A stretch of DNA of 64,000 nucleotides. Origin: Pseudomonadota bacterium. GTDB taxonomy: Bacteria > Pseudomonadota > Alphaproteobacteria > Micavibrionales > Micavibrionaceae. A model generated the notes under the pieces. It ran no database searches and had not been told where the DNA came from. It saw only the letters and a program-made list of their open reading frames with translations. Shown here piece by piece: positions 52,654 to 61,695 of the stretch. The position numbers and the translations under genes were made by a program. Position 1 is the first letter of the stretch; the number at the start of each line of letters is the position of its first letter. Location of the stretch: contig JAKQEE010000258.1 of NCBI GenBank assembly GCA_029558635.1, forward strand, positions 1-64,000, read 5' to 3'.

Positions 52654-54549
52654 GTGAAAACCATTCAGATCAAAACAACGTTTACGGCCGGTGAAGTGTC
52701 TTCGGATCTGCTCGGGCGTGGGGATTTGCGTGCTTATGAGAACGGGGCGCTGAAACTCCGTAACGTCTTTATCCAGCCGACAGGAGGGATAAAGCGTCGT
52801 TCTGGGCTGCGGTATATTGATACGGCTGCCGGTGCGGGGCGTCTGATTTCGTTCGAGTTTAATACCGAGCAGACTTATTTGTTGGTTTTAACCGATCTCC
52901 AGATTGCGGTTTATGCGAATGGAGTGTTGCAAACAATGCTGGTTTCGCCATGGGCAGAAGCGGATCTGGCACAACTTGCCTGGACGCAATCAGCTGATAC
53001 GCTTCTTCTGGTCCATCCTGACTATCCGCCCAAGAAACTGACGCGTAGCGGTGGTGGAGTATGGGCGTTGGTCGACTGGGTGTTCTATTCCGAGACTAAT
53101 CGTATTCACCAGCCAATGTATAAGTTTGCGGATAGCGCCATTACCGTTACGCCGAGTGGAACCGGCGGGACCATTACATTGACGGCGTCTGCCTCAGTAT
53201 TCGAGGCCGGTCATGCGGGGACACGCTTGCGGGTTGGAAATAAGGAAGTTCAGGTCACTTCGGTTGATTCACCAACAGTTGTTACGGTTTCAGTTAAAGA
53301 AACTCTAGGTTCTACGTCGGCGACGGTGGATTGGGAAGAGCAGTCTTTTTCCCCCGTGCACGGTTATCCGGTGACTGTGGCGTTCCATCAGGATCGTTTG
53401 GTGATCGGCGGTTCGCAGGATTTGCCGAACCGATTGTGGTTTTCTCAATCGGGCGATTTGTTCAATTTCGATTTGGGGACAGGACTGGATGCCGAGGCGA
53501 TCGAGTTTGGGATTTTTTCGGATCAGGTCAATGCCATTCGCGGTGTGTTTTCGGGGAGACATCTGCAAGTATTTACAAGTGGTGCGGAATGGATGGTCAC
53601 GGGTGATCCGCTCACTCCGTCTACCGTCCAGATTAAACGCCAGACGCGGGTCGGGTCGCGGGTTGATCGCTATATTGCGCCTTTGGATGTTGACGGGGCA
53701 ACGTTGTTTGTGGCGCGTAACGGTCAGGAGCTTCGCGAGTTTGTTTATACAGATGTCGAGCAAGCTTATCAGTCAACCGATCTGGCACTCTTGTCGAAAC
53801 ATATTATTACCACGCCTGCTGATCAGGATTTTGATCAAAAGCGGCGCTTGTTGTTTCTGGTTCGTGAGGACGGGAAATTTGCAACGCTCACGGTGTTCCG
53901 AGCCGAGGAGGTGGCGGCATGGACTCTCCATGAGACGGCGGGCTCGATGCTCTCCGTCTGTGTTGCGGGTGATGTCGTCTATTTTCTAATCAACCGTGAC
54001 GGGGCTTACCTGATTGAGCAGATCGATGACGATCTTCATCTTGATTCTGCGTTAGCCGGAGAGAGCGGGACGCCTGCCAATGAGTGGAGTGGGCTTGGAC
54101 ATCTGGAAGGGAAAACCGTATCTGTCGTGGCCGATGGTCGTGTGCAGGCCGCTGAAATCGTAAGCAGTGGAGTGGTGACGCTTGATGGTGCGTATAGCAC
54201 TGTCCAGATCGGGTTGCCTTATACCCATTTGATCGAGCCTTTGCCTCCTGCCAATACGACAGATATCGGAGCCGCGCGGGCGGTCCGTCTGGTCGAGGCC
54301 ACGTTCCGTCTTAAAGAGACGGCGGCGTTACAACTCAATGTCGGGCGCGGGTTAAAAGATGTTTCGCTTCGTCAGTTGGGTGATGATGAAATTCTCGATG
54401 CGCCCGCGCCGCTTGTGTCGGGCGATATCCGCGTTCAGGCCTATGGATGGTCTTATGATACCAGCAAGCCTCTGTGGGTGATTGAACAGAGTTTGCCGTT
54501 ACCGTTTGCACTGTTGTCGGTGCAAATGAGTGTGATGGCTAATAGTTAG
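52654..54549 (+). CDS. Tail tubular protein B-like / tail nozzle protein
   Basis: A 631-residue protein with GTG start. The beginning TTFTAGEVSSDLLGRGDLRAYENGALKLRNVFIQPTGG matches a widespread phage family found after gp11-like genes (F(T)AGE...GR.D...Y..G....N....P.GG). It is mostly beta-structured. By position it corresponds to the nozzle (gp12-like). It is somewhat shorter than T7 gp12 (about 790 residues). Confidence 0.75.
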   Translation: MKTIQIKTTFTAGEVSSDLLGRGDLRAYENGALKLRNVFIQPTGGIKRRSGLRYIDTAAGAGRLISFEFNTEQTYLLVLTDLQIAVYANGVLQTMLVSPWAEADLAQLAWTQSADTLLLVHPDYPPKKLTRSGGGVWALVDWVFYSETNRIHQPMYKFADSAITVTPSGTGGTITLTASASVFEAGHAGTRLRVGNKEVQVTSVDSPTVVTVSVKETLGSTSATVDWEEQSFSPVHGYPVTVAFHQDRLVIGGSQDLPNRLWFSQSGDLFNFDLGTGLDAEAIEFGIFSDQVNAIRGVFSGRHLQVFTSGAEWMVTGDPLTPSTVQIKRQTRVGSRVDRYIAPLDVDGATLFVARNGQELREFVYTDVEQAYQSTDLALLSKHIITTPADQDFDQKRRLLFLVREDGKFATLTVFRAEEVAAWTLHETAGSMLSVCVAGDVVYFLINRDGAYLIEQIDDDLHLDSALAGESGTPANEWSGLGHLEGKTVSVVADGRVQAAEIVSSGVVTLDGAYSTVQIGLPYTHLIEPLPPANTTDIGAARAVRLVEATFRLKETAALQLNVGRGLKDVSLRQLGDDEILDAPAPLVSGDIRVQAYGWSYDTSKPLWVIEQSLPLPFALLSVQMSVMANS

Positions 54550-54570
54550 AAATTTCAAAAGGAGACGAAT

Positions 54571-55008
54571 ATGGGGACATTAACTTCGGTTTTGACGCCG
54601 ATTTTGAGTATTGGCAGTGCCTTAAGCGGTGCGCAGCGCGTGTCACAAGACAATCGCGAGAATGATTTGAGGCTTCGGCAATATGAGCAGAATGCGGCGC
54701 TTCATAAAAAGCAGAATTTGTTTGATTTGCAAAATGCCGAAACCGAACGGAGAACTAAATTAAAAAAACTGATCTCGGCACAACGCGCCCAGTTTGGCAG
54801 CGGTGGCATTCGCTCTGGCGCAGGTTCAAGTGAGGCTGTTCTGGAAGGACTGTTTTCGGATTCGGACATTGAACGTCAACAAGGCGAAGGTGATGTGGCG
54901 CTGGCCAACCAAAAAATCAATCAAGGGATTACGCAGCAGCGTCAACTCAATCTTTTGCAAAAAGAGCAGTTGCGCCAGAAAACCATTTTGAACACCCTGC
55001 TTAGCTAA
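54571..55008 (+). CDS. Internal virion protein, T7 gp14-like
   Basis: A 145-residue protein: a small hydrophobic start (LTSVLTPILSIGSALSGA), a long Gln/Lys-rich coiled coil, and the conserved-looking AQFGSGGIRSGAGSSEAVLEG. This pattern matches the gp14 family of core/ejection proteins. No counterparts of the very large ejection proteins gp15 and gp16 follow it. Good AAGGAG site. Confidence 0.7.
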   Translation: MGTLTSVLTPILSIGSALSGAQRVSQDNRENDLRLRQYEQNAALHKKQNLFDLQNAETERRTKLKKLISAQRAQFGSGGIRSGAGSSEAVLEGLFSDSDIERQQGEGDVALANQKINQGITQQRQLNLLQKEQLRQKTILNTLLS

Positions 55009-55032
55009 TCCGCTTTTAAAAGGAATAAATTT

Positions 55033-57054
55033 ATGACCGAGCATATTAGAATGCCCGATGTGGTGCCGCTTGTGCGCTATCTGGCGAATGGCACGCAGAG
55101 CGTCTTTGAATATCCGTTTCCGATCTTTGCAAGTGAAGATCTGAAGGTTTTGTTTGATGGGGCGGAACAAATATCAGGATTTACGATTGATGGAGCCGGT
55201 GCAACTGCCGGCGGAACTGTAACGTTCGATGTTGCTCCTATTTCGGATGTTGTCGTGACGTTGGAACGGCGGATGGCGTTTGAACGGCTCACCGATTTTG
55301 TCGAAGGTGGCAATTTTGCGGCTGCGGCCATTAATGCCGAGCTTGATTTTCTGGTGGCGGGTCTTCAACAGGTTTCGCGTGACCAGATTCCGATGTTACG
55401 TTTCGATGAGGGGGAAGCGCCTTCGGTGACGTCTTTGCCTGCGCGGGATGTGCGGGCGGGGAAGGCACTCGGGTTTGACGGCAATGGCGACCCTGTGGCG
55501 GTGTCTTTAGCGGGCAGTATGGCTGCTCCTGATTTCACGGCTGTGGGGAATGGTGCGGTGACGCGCACTAACCATGACAAATTTTCCGATTTTGTATCGG
55601 TCAAGGATTTCGGCGCTGTGGGTGACGGTCTGACCGATGATACTTTGGCCTTTCAGCAGGCTTTGGCGGCGCACGATCATGTCTTTGTACCCAGTGGTGT
55701 TTACATTGTTACAGGGACGATTGCAGTCGGCGATGGGCAATCCTTGGCGGGGGCTGGTGATTCGTCAGAAATCAAAACATCGTCTTCGATTGTACTTGTT
55801 CACCTGACCGGTTCTTATGCGCGCTTGGCGACTCTGAAATTGTTCGGCGGGGATGTCGGGATCAAGCTTTCGGGGCTGTCTGGGCCGTGCGTTCAGAATG
55901 CGGTGGTGGACGTGTCAACATGGCAGGCACAGACGGGAATTTTGCTTGATGGCGGGTCTGATACAGGCAAGCCCTGTTACTGGAACAATTTTGTGCGGGT
56001 GTTGGTGGCTCAACCGTTTGTGAATGGCATTCACTTGAAACGAAGCGGAGCAGGGGATACGCCCAATGCCAACCGCTTTATGCAATGCCGTGTTTATTCT
56101 CTGGGGGCTACGACTTCGGGAAGCGGGATTTACATCGAAGAAGGGTCGTTCAACAACAGCTTTACCGATACGGAAGTCAATGTGAACGGAACGGCGCAGG
56201 CTTGTGTCAGATGTGGTGCTGGATCAAATAAGACGATTTTTGTGAATCTGTATTGTGAATCATCTAATTCAGTTCCAAATGTAAAACTTGATGCTGGATC
56301 AATCGAGACGGCTATTTACAATCTCTTGTCGGCTAGTGATGGTGCAGCGATTTGGGATTTGTCGGGTGGGCAGTATACGGCGTTCAATGCGGGGTATCCT
56401 TATAAAAACCGTTTGCAGAAAACGACTTGTACCGACCTAACGTCAACTTTGCAGCGCTATGATACTGAGTATATCGACGCAAGCGGGACGGTGACACTTG
56501 ATTTATCGCACTCTATCCATCTGGTGTCGTCTTATGGTGGCGCGTTGACGGTGCAGTTGCCCAATGCCGCCGATGCGGCGGCGGCGATGATGATGGTCAA
56601 GAAAATCGACACATCAAAAAACATTATCACCGTAACGGAATCAGGCGGAACAGGGCCGGATGATCGTTCCTATTATCTGGGCGGAGAAAACGATTTCGTG
56701 ATGATGATGTCGAACGGGGCGGAATGGTTTGTGATTTCAACCAACCGTTCGGCGGGGAATACACGCTATTACGACGGGTCGGGGACATATGATATCGACA
56801 TGGCGGTGGATGTGTATTTGTTGTCTTCCTATGGCGGGGTTTTGACGGCGAGGTTGCCGCCAGCCAATGCACCGGAAGCGATCGGGCGGATGGTCACAAT
56901 CAAGAAAACTGACGTATCGGCCAATCCTGTCATGGTTTCCGAGTTGGGTGGTTCGGGTCCGGACCAGTATACCCAATCGTTGACCTCACAATTTCAGTCG
57001 ATCACGGTCGTGTCCGATGGCGGGCATTGGTATATTGTCAGCCGCTTTTCTTAG
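55033..57054 (+). CDS. Tailspike with pectate-lyase-type beta-helix
   Basis: A 673-residue receptor-binding protein. N-terminal virion-binding domain of the T7 tail fibre type (VRYLANGTQSVFEYPFPIFASEDLKVLFDG, residues 11-40), linker, then a beta-helix starting SVKDFGAVGDGLTDDTLAFQQAL (about 190), which is the pectate-lyase-3 signature, and finally two tandem modules of about 95 residues (VSSYGGALTVQLP... and LSSYGGVLTARLP...), each with IxxTxxGGxGPD and a Trp-containing end. It likely recognises and may depolymerise surface polysaccharide of the target cell. Confidence 0.87.
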   Translation: MTEHIRMPDVVPLVRYLANGTQSVFEYPFPIFASEDLKVLFDGAEQISGFTIDGAGATAGGTVTFDVAPISDVVVTLERRMAFERLTDFVEGGNFAAAAINAELDFLVAGLQQVSRDQIPMLRFDEGEAPSVTSLPARDVRAGKALGFDGNGDPVAVSLAGSMAAPDFTAVGNGAVTRTNHDKFSDFVSVKDFGAVGDGLTDDTLAFQQALAAHDHVFVPSGVYIVTGTIAVGDGQSLAGAGDSSEIKTSSSIVLVHLTGSYARLATLKLFGGDVGIKLSGLSGPCVQNAVVDVSTWQAQTGILLDGGSDTGKPCYWNNFVRVLVAQPFVNGIHLKRSGAGDTPNANRFMQCRVYSLGATTSGSGIYIEEGSFNNSFTDTEVNVNGTAQACVRCGAGSNKTIFVNLYCESSNSVPNVKLDAGSIETAIYNLLSASDGAAIWDLSGGQYTAFNAGYPYKNRLQKTTCTDLTSTLQRYDTEYIDASGTVTLDLSHSIHLVSSYGGALTVQLPNAADAAAAMMMVKKIDTSKNIITVTESGGTGPDDRSYYLGGENDFVMMMSNGAEWFVISTNRSAGNTRYYDGSGTYDIDMAVDVYLLSSYGGVLTARLPPANAPEAIGRMVTIKKTDVSANPVMVSELGGSGPDQYTQSLTSQFQSITVVSDGGHWYIVSRFS

Positions 57055-57109
57055 ATTTTTGGTTTTTTTCCGACTCAAAACTCGTTGAAAAGATGAACAG
57101 GGGAATGTT

Positions 57110-57439
57110 TTGAAATCTATTACAATTGAAGAGACCACGCGGGCGCAGGTGGCGGAATTCCTGCCGCGCGCTATATCCAAGGCTTTGCAGTCTTACCACG
57201 AATTTATGGAAGGGACCGCGTTTGGTGAGGAAGCTAAAGAGTTTTCCGATGCGCATAAGGCGGCGAAAGTCGCCATTTCGCATATCGAGCTTTTGATCAA
57301 GCTTGCGAAATGGGCTGACCTGCCGGATGCGGCGATTGAAAGCAAAGGGGAGTTGGATGAATTCTCGAATCTTATGAATCGCGCTGAAGGTGATGTCAAA
57401 GATTATTACGCCCACAGGGTTGAAGGTGATGACGAATAA
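57110..57439 (+). CDS. Possible small terminase subunit
   Basis: A 109-residue acidic helical protein (TTG start behind CAGGGGAATG). It is directly before the large terminase gene, where T7-like phages encode the small subunit (gp18). I cannot see a clear DNA-binding motif. The role is inferred from place and size only. Confidence 0.5.
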   Translation: MKSITIEETTRAQVAEFLPRAISKALQSYHEFMEGTAFGEEAKEFSDAHKAAKVAISHIELLIKLAKWADLPDAAIESKGELDEFSNLMNRAEGDVKDYYAHRVEGDDE

Positions 57440-57441
57440 AA

Positions 57442-58923
57442 ATGGTTTCAAGAGACTGTGGATTTCCGCTTTTCGTGGCGCTGTGGAACAGGGTACAAGG
57501 CCTGTCGACCCCGGCGGTGCATTTCGTGATCGCGGCGTTTTTAGAGACGAGTTGGGAGCGCGGGGACAGGCGGCTGTTGCTGATGGCATTCCGTGCGTGC
57601 GGGAAATCGACACTTGTTGGTCTGTTTTGCGTTTGGCTTTTGTTAAAGTCACCTGACGTTCGGATACTGGTTTTATCTGCCGATCTGCCGCTGGCCAAAA
57701 AGATGGTGCGAAATGCCAAGCGGATACTGGAAAAGCATCCACTCACACGGCATTTGAAACCTGCAGCGCTTGATCAGTGGGCAAGTGACCGGTTTACGGT
57801 GAACCGCGAGACAGAACTTCGCGACCCGTCGATGCTGGCCAAGGGGATTATGAGCAACCTGACGGGGACACGTGCTGATGTGGTGATCTGTGATGATGTC
57901 GAGGTGCCTAAAACTAGCGATACGTCCGGGAAACGCGCATTTCTGCGCGAGAGGTTGTTGGAACTGGATTATATTCTGACACCCGATGGAACGCAGTTAT
58001 ATGTCGGGACGCCGCATTGTTTCCACTCGATTTATGCGGAGAAACCTTTGGGCGAATATGGGGAGGCCCAGATTTTTCTCGAAGGTTTTTTGCGGATGGT
58101 GTTGCCTGTTTTAAACGCGCGGGGTGAGAGTGTGTGGCCCGAACGGTTTCCATTGGAGAAAATCCGTGCGATTGAAAAACGCACGGGTCCTGCGCATTTC
58201 AAAAGCCAGATGATGTGCGAGATTTTCAATATTGCGGACGGGTATTTTTCGGCTGACCAGCTTGGGATTTATCAAAAGATTATTGATTATCGCGAGGCGA
58301 ACGGGCGGCCTGTGCTTGAAATTGGCGGGCGGAAGATGGTGTCTGTTTCGGCGTGGTGGGACCCGTCTTTCGGTAAAGACGGTGGTGACCGCAGTATATT
58401 GGCGATTGTCTATACTGATGAGGACGGGGAATATTTCCTTCATCATCTGGAGCAAATCAAAACCGATGCGAAGAGTAAGGACGATGAAGCTACGCAGCAA
58501 TGTAAACAAGTGGCAGAGTTGGCAGCGCGGTTTTATTTGCCGTCTATAGCTCTTGAAACCAACGGGATTGGCAAGTTTCTGCCAGGAATTTTGCGTCGGG
58601 AGCTGGCGGCGATGAGATTGACTTGCGCGGTGTGTGAGATCACGTCGAACAAGCCTAAGGCTGTGCGTATTCTGGAATCTCTGGATGCGGTGATGGCGGC
58701 ACGGGCGCTCCATATTCACGGATCGGTTCTCAGGACGCCGTTTTTATCCGAGCTTGAGGATTGGCGGCCCACGGGCAATCGGGGACATGACGATTGTCTG
58801 GATGCGGTGGCAGGAGCGATTTCGTTAGAGCCGGTGCGGATCAAACGTGTGATGACGGGTAGAGGAGCTGCATCATGGCGCGGGGTGCAGCCGCATACGG
58901 CGCAAAGTGAGTTTGAGGTTTAG
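57442..58923 (+). CDS. Terminase large subunit
   Basis: A 493-residue packaging motor. The ATPase domain has Walker A FRACGKST (residues 50-57) and Walker B VVICDDVE (about 147). The nuclease domain has acidic residues in WWDPSFGKDGGDRS (about 305-318), LETNGIGKF (about 372) and RGHDDCLDAV (about 450). All catalytic positions look intact, which argues for a working motor. Starts 2 bases after the previous gene. Confidence 0.9.
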   Translation: MVSRDCGFPLFVALWNRVQGLSTPAVHFVIAAFLETSWERGDRRLLLMAFRACGKSTLVGLFCVWLLLKSPDVRILVLSADLPLAKKMVRNAKRILEKHPLTRHLKPAALDQWASDRFTVNRETELRDPSMLAKGIMSNLTGTRADVVICDDVEVPKTSDTSGKRAFLRERLLELDYILTPDGTQLYVGTPHCFHSIYAEKPLGEYGEAQIFLEGFLRMVLPVLNARGESVWPERFPLEKIRAIEKRTGPAHFKSQMMCEIFNIADGYFSADQLGIYQKIIDYREANGRPVLEIGGRKMVSVSAWWDPSFGKDGGDRSILAIVYTDEDGEYFLHHLEQIKTDAKSKDDEATQQCKQVAELAARFYLPSIALETNGIGKFLPGILRRELAAMRLTCAVCEITSNKPKAVRILESLDAVMAARALHIHGSVLRTPFLSELEDWRPTGNRGHDDCLDAVAGAISLEPVRIKRVMTGRGAASWRGVQPHTAQSEFEV

Positions 58924-58934
58924 GAAACAATAAA

Positions 58935-59180
58935 ATGACTGATTTTTTGGATGCGTTCGGGTGGTGGATTGCGGTGATCGAATTGCCTGTGTTGTCGGCC
59001 TTGTTCTGGATGATCCAGCATTTAAGAGACGATCTTGCCAACCACAGGCTGGAGGTCGCAAAGAATTATGCGCAGGTGCAGGATTTGCGGTTGCTGGAAA
59101 ACCGTATCACGTCGCATTTGCTGCGGATCGAAGCCAAGCTCGATGTTACGGCGCTTAAAGCCGAGAAAAATTCCCAATAG
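58935..59180 (+). CDS. Small membrane protein with coiled coil (Rz-like or accessory lysis protein)
   Basis: An 81-residue protein with one hydrophobic helix (about residues 8-27, FGWWIAVIELPVLSALFWMI) followed by a charged helical stretch up to the end. This topology is like Rz-type spanins or holin helpers. It lies just before the SleB hydrolase and holin genes in the lysis part. Confidence 0.6.
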   Translation: MTDFLDAFGWWIAVIELPVLSALFWMIQHLRDDLANHRLEVAKNYAQVQDLRLLENRITSHLLRIEAKLDVTALKAEKNSQ

Positions 59181-59192
59181 AAAGGATTAATC

Positions 59193-59675
59193 ATGGATAA
59201 ACCGAAATTGACACCGGTGCCCAAAGAGGCAGCGGACGAGAACGCACGTGAATTTTATAAGGAAATGGAAGTTGATATTCTGGCGCGGACCATTTGGGGC
59301 GAGGCCCGCGGTGAAGGGAAGACAGGGATGGAGGCCGTGGCGATGGTTATTCTCAACCGTGCGACAGTAGCGCAGGCGCGCGGCGGGTACTGGTGGGGGA
59401 ATTCTGTAATCGAGGTTTGTCAAAAACCTTATCAGTTTTCCTGTTGGAACAAGGAAGATCCGAATTACCGGAAGCTGATTTCAGTGAATGACAGTGATGT
59501 TTATTTTGCAACGGCACAGCGTGTGGCTCGGCGGGCCTTGCTTGGGTTTCTAAAGGATTCGACTTACGGGGCAACGCATTATCATGCGCGTCATGCCTCG
59601 CCGTCATGGACCAAGGGGCAGCGTCCGTGTGCGGTGATTGGTCGTCACATTTTCTATCATCTGGCGGAGGGATAG
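59193..59675 (+). CDS. SleB-type cell wall hydrolase (endolysin)
   Basis: A 160-residue hydrolase_2 (SleB/CwlJ-like) enzyme with ARTIWGEARGEGKTGMEAVAMVILNR (about residues 30-55; Glu is the probable catalytic residue) and PYQFSCWN. It cuts peptidoglycan glycan strands. There is no signal peptide, so it needs the holin for access to the wall. The same family occurs in gene transfer agent lysis sets. Confidence 0.87.
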   Translation: MDKPKLTPVPKEAADENAREFYKEMEVDILARTIWGEARGEGKTGMEAVAMVILNRATVAQARGGYWWGNSVIEVCQKPYQFSCWNKEDPNYRKLISVNDSDVYFATAQRVARRALLGFLKDSTYGATHYHARHASPSWTKGQRPCAVIGRHIFYHLAEG

Positions 59676-59678
59676 CAC

Positions 59679-60242
59679 ATGGCGTTGCCTGTTTTGGCGC
59701 AAATCGGCATTCCGGTTCTGGTTAAGGGGCTGGCGGAGGGGTTGGCGCAGCTTAAATCCCCCGTGGCGCAAGGGGCTTCAGCTGCTCTTGCGGAGTTGGG
59801 GGATGCGTTTGGCAATGGTCTGGTGTCTCCAGAACAGATGGCCGAACTCAACCGCCATCTTGAAAAAGTTCAGGAGATTGAAGCGTCCGAGCGACAAAAT
59901 TCGATCCAGCAGATCAATGAAAGTCTCAGGGCCGAAGTTGCGTCGAGTGACCCTTATGTGCGACGGATGCGGCCGACCTTCGGTTATATCATCGCGACAA
60001 CGTGGGGTGCGCAGATGTTTGCCTTAGCCTATATCATTGTGTTTGAAACGTCGCAGGCGGCGCTTGTGATTGATGCGATGGAAAAGCTTGGCACGATCTG
60101 GGCGGTCGGTTTGTCGGTCCTCGGGATTTATGTGTACAAACGTAGTGAGGAAAAGAAGTTGTCGTCGCCTGTACTTCAAGCCAAGGAGGAAATTGTTGCT
60201 CCTGCCGCACCTCCGGTTAAACAACCAAAATATAATGAATAG
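59679..60242 (+). CDS. Holin, 3-TM family known for gene-transfer-agent release
   Basis: A 187-residue protein with an N-terminal amphipathic region, a coiled coil ending in LRAEVASSDPYVRRMRPTFGYIIATTWGAQM (about residues 85-115), and about two to three hydrophobic helices thereafter. The SDPYVRRMRPTF signature is that of the 'holin of 3TMs, for gene-transfer release' family (PF11351). It would permeabilise the inner membrane for the SleB enzyme and cell lysis. Last gene of the cassette. Confidence 0.85.
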   Translation: MALPVLAQIGIPVLVKGLAEGLAQLKSPVAQGASAALAELGDAFGNGLVSPEQMAELNRHLEKVQEIEASERQNSIQQINESLRAEVASSDPYVRRMRPTFGYIIATTWGAQMFALAYIIVFETSQAALVIDAMEKLGTIWAVGLSVLGIYVYKRSEEKKLSSPVLQAKEEIVAPAAPPVKQPKYNE

Positions 60243-60348
60243 AGATACTTAACCTTGCTTCGTAGAAAACAGGCTTTATATATGGTAGAATGAAAGAAAA
60301 ATATAAAAACCATGCGTGTCTGAGTTCATGATGTCAGGGAGGCGTGAG

Positions 60349-61617
60349 ATGGGTACCAAATATCTGGCTGGGCTTAAGGCCAAAGCTGACGATTCTGGCG
60401 AGTTTCATCATATGGGGCATGCGCCGCATCCGGTGATCGGCATGACGCGCGAGTTTTTCCGGATGGAGGCATCCGGCGGGATTGTGCTGGTCATTGCGGC
60501 GGTTCTGGCGATGATTGTTGCTAATTCTCCTTTGTATTCCCTTTACGATTTTGTCCTTAACGATGTGAATTTTACCATCGGGTTTGTCGGGCCTGAAAAT
60601 GGCGGGCCGTTCCTTGATAAATCGGTTTTGCACTGGATCAATGACGGGCTGATGGCCATTTTCTTTTTTCTGGTCGGGCTTGAGATTAAGCGAGAAGCTT
60701 TGCGCGGAGAGTTGTCATCGCGGGATAAGGCGTTGCTTCCGGTTGTTATGGCGATTGGGGGGGCGACGCTTCCGGCATTTATTTATTACATGATTAATAA
60801 AGATGGAGGAATTGTCTCCGGCTGGGCTGTTCCGTCGGCGACAGACATTGCCTTTTCTCTGGGAATATTGGCTTTGCTGGGGTCGCGAGCGCCATTGCCG
60901 CTTAAAATTATGCTGACAGCCATTGCGATTGCCGATGATTTGATGGCGGTGTTGATTATTGCCATTTTTTATTCGGGCGAGATGGCTATAACGCCATTGA
61001 TCGTTTCCGGCCTTGCGGTTCTGGGGTTGATCGTTTTGAATCAGCAACGAATCGTGCGGACCGCACCTTATATCCTGATCGGGTTTGTATTGTGGGTTGC
61101 CCTTTTAAAATCGGGGTTGCATCCGACGATTGGCGGGGTGCTGACGGCTTTGGCCATTCCGCTGACGTGTCCGAAACGTCCGTGGTTGACTCCGATTGAA
61201 ACTCTGGAACATGCGCTTCACCCGTGGGTGGCGTTCCTGATTTTGCCGCTTTTTGCTTTTGCCAATGCGGGGATTTCTTTCGAGGGGATGAGTTTTGGCA
61301 GTTTGTTCGAGCCTGTGACGCTCGGGATTATTGCGGGGTTGTTTATTGGCAAGCAGCTCGGTGTTTTTCTGCCGTTTCTGCTGGCGGTTAAGATTGGATG
61401 TTGTCATATACCCAAGAATACCAACTGGATGCAGGTATACGGGATGGCTGTTTTGTGCGGGGTCGGGTTTACGATGTCGCTGTTTATCGGCGAGTTGGCT
61501 TTTGCCGATCATGATACCCAGACCGCGGTGAGGCTCGGGGTTATGGCGGGGTCGCTTCTGTCCGCCGTAGTCGGCTATCTGGTGATCTTTTGGGCCGCAC
61601 CAAGGCGCGGGGTCTGA
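60349..61617 (+). CDS. nhaA: Na+/H+ antiporter NhaA
   Basis: A 422-residue antiporter with about 12 helices; ATG 60349 follows AGGGAGG at ideal spacing, so the earlier track start is rejected. NDGLMAIFFFLVGLEIKRE (about residues 95-113) and VPSATDIAFSLGILALLG (about 160) and AIADDLMAVLIIA, with the two transport aspartates, are the family hallmarks. It exports Na+ in exchange for H+. It marks the right border of host genes after the cassette. Confidence 0.95.
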   Translation: MGTKYLAGLKAKADDSGEFHHMGHAPHPVIGMTREFFRMEASGGIVLVIAAVLAMIVANSPLYSLYDFVLNDVNFTIGFVGPENGGPFLDKSVLHWINDGLMAIFFFLVGLEIKREALRGELSSRDKALLPVVMAIGGATLPAFIYYMINKDGGIVSGWAVPSATDIAFSLGILALLGSRAPLPLKIMLTAIAIADDLMAVLIIAIFYSGEMAITPLIVSGLAVLGLIVLNQQRIVRTAPYILIGFVLWVALLKSGLHPTIGGVLTALAIPLTCPKRPWLTPIETLEHALHPWVAFLILPLFAFANAGISFEGMSFGSLFEPVTLGIIAGLFIGKQLGVFLPFLLAVKIGCCHIPKNTNWMQVYGMAVLCGVGFTMSLFIGELAFADHDTQTAVRLGVMAGSLLSAVVGYLVIFWAAPRRGV

Positions 61618-61695
61618 AACTTTGCGATAAAAGTCGTTGCAATTCTTTCTTATTCGTGGTCTGCTTGCAGCATGGTATTGACGTTTGCACCCATT

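Larger units (their letters stand above)
46716..60242 (+). mobile_element. Podovirus-type particle and lysis gene cassette (domesticated phage or GTA-like)
   Basis: Seventeen collinear plus-strand genes plus one opposite PilZ gene. Order: two unknown genes, small phage protein, portal, scaffold, capsid, small head protein, tail tubular A, tail tubular B-like, gp14-like, tailspike, possible small terminase, large terminase, small membrane protein, SleB hydrolase, holin. The set has T7-like tail genes and no recognisable integrase, recombinase, DNA or RNA polymerase, primase or partition gene. All ORFs look intact. Flanking genes are ordinary host genes and I could not find direct repeats at the borders. 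Confidence 0.85.
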
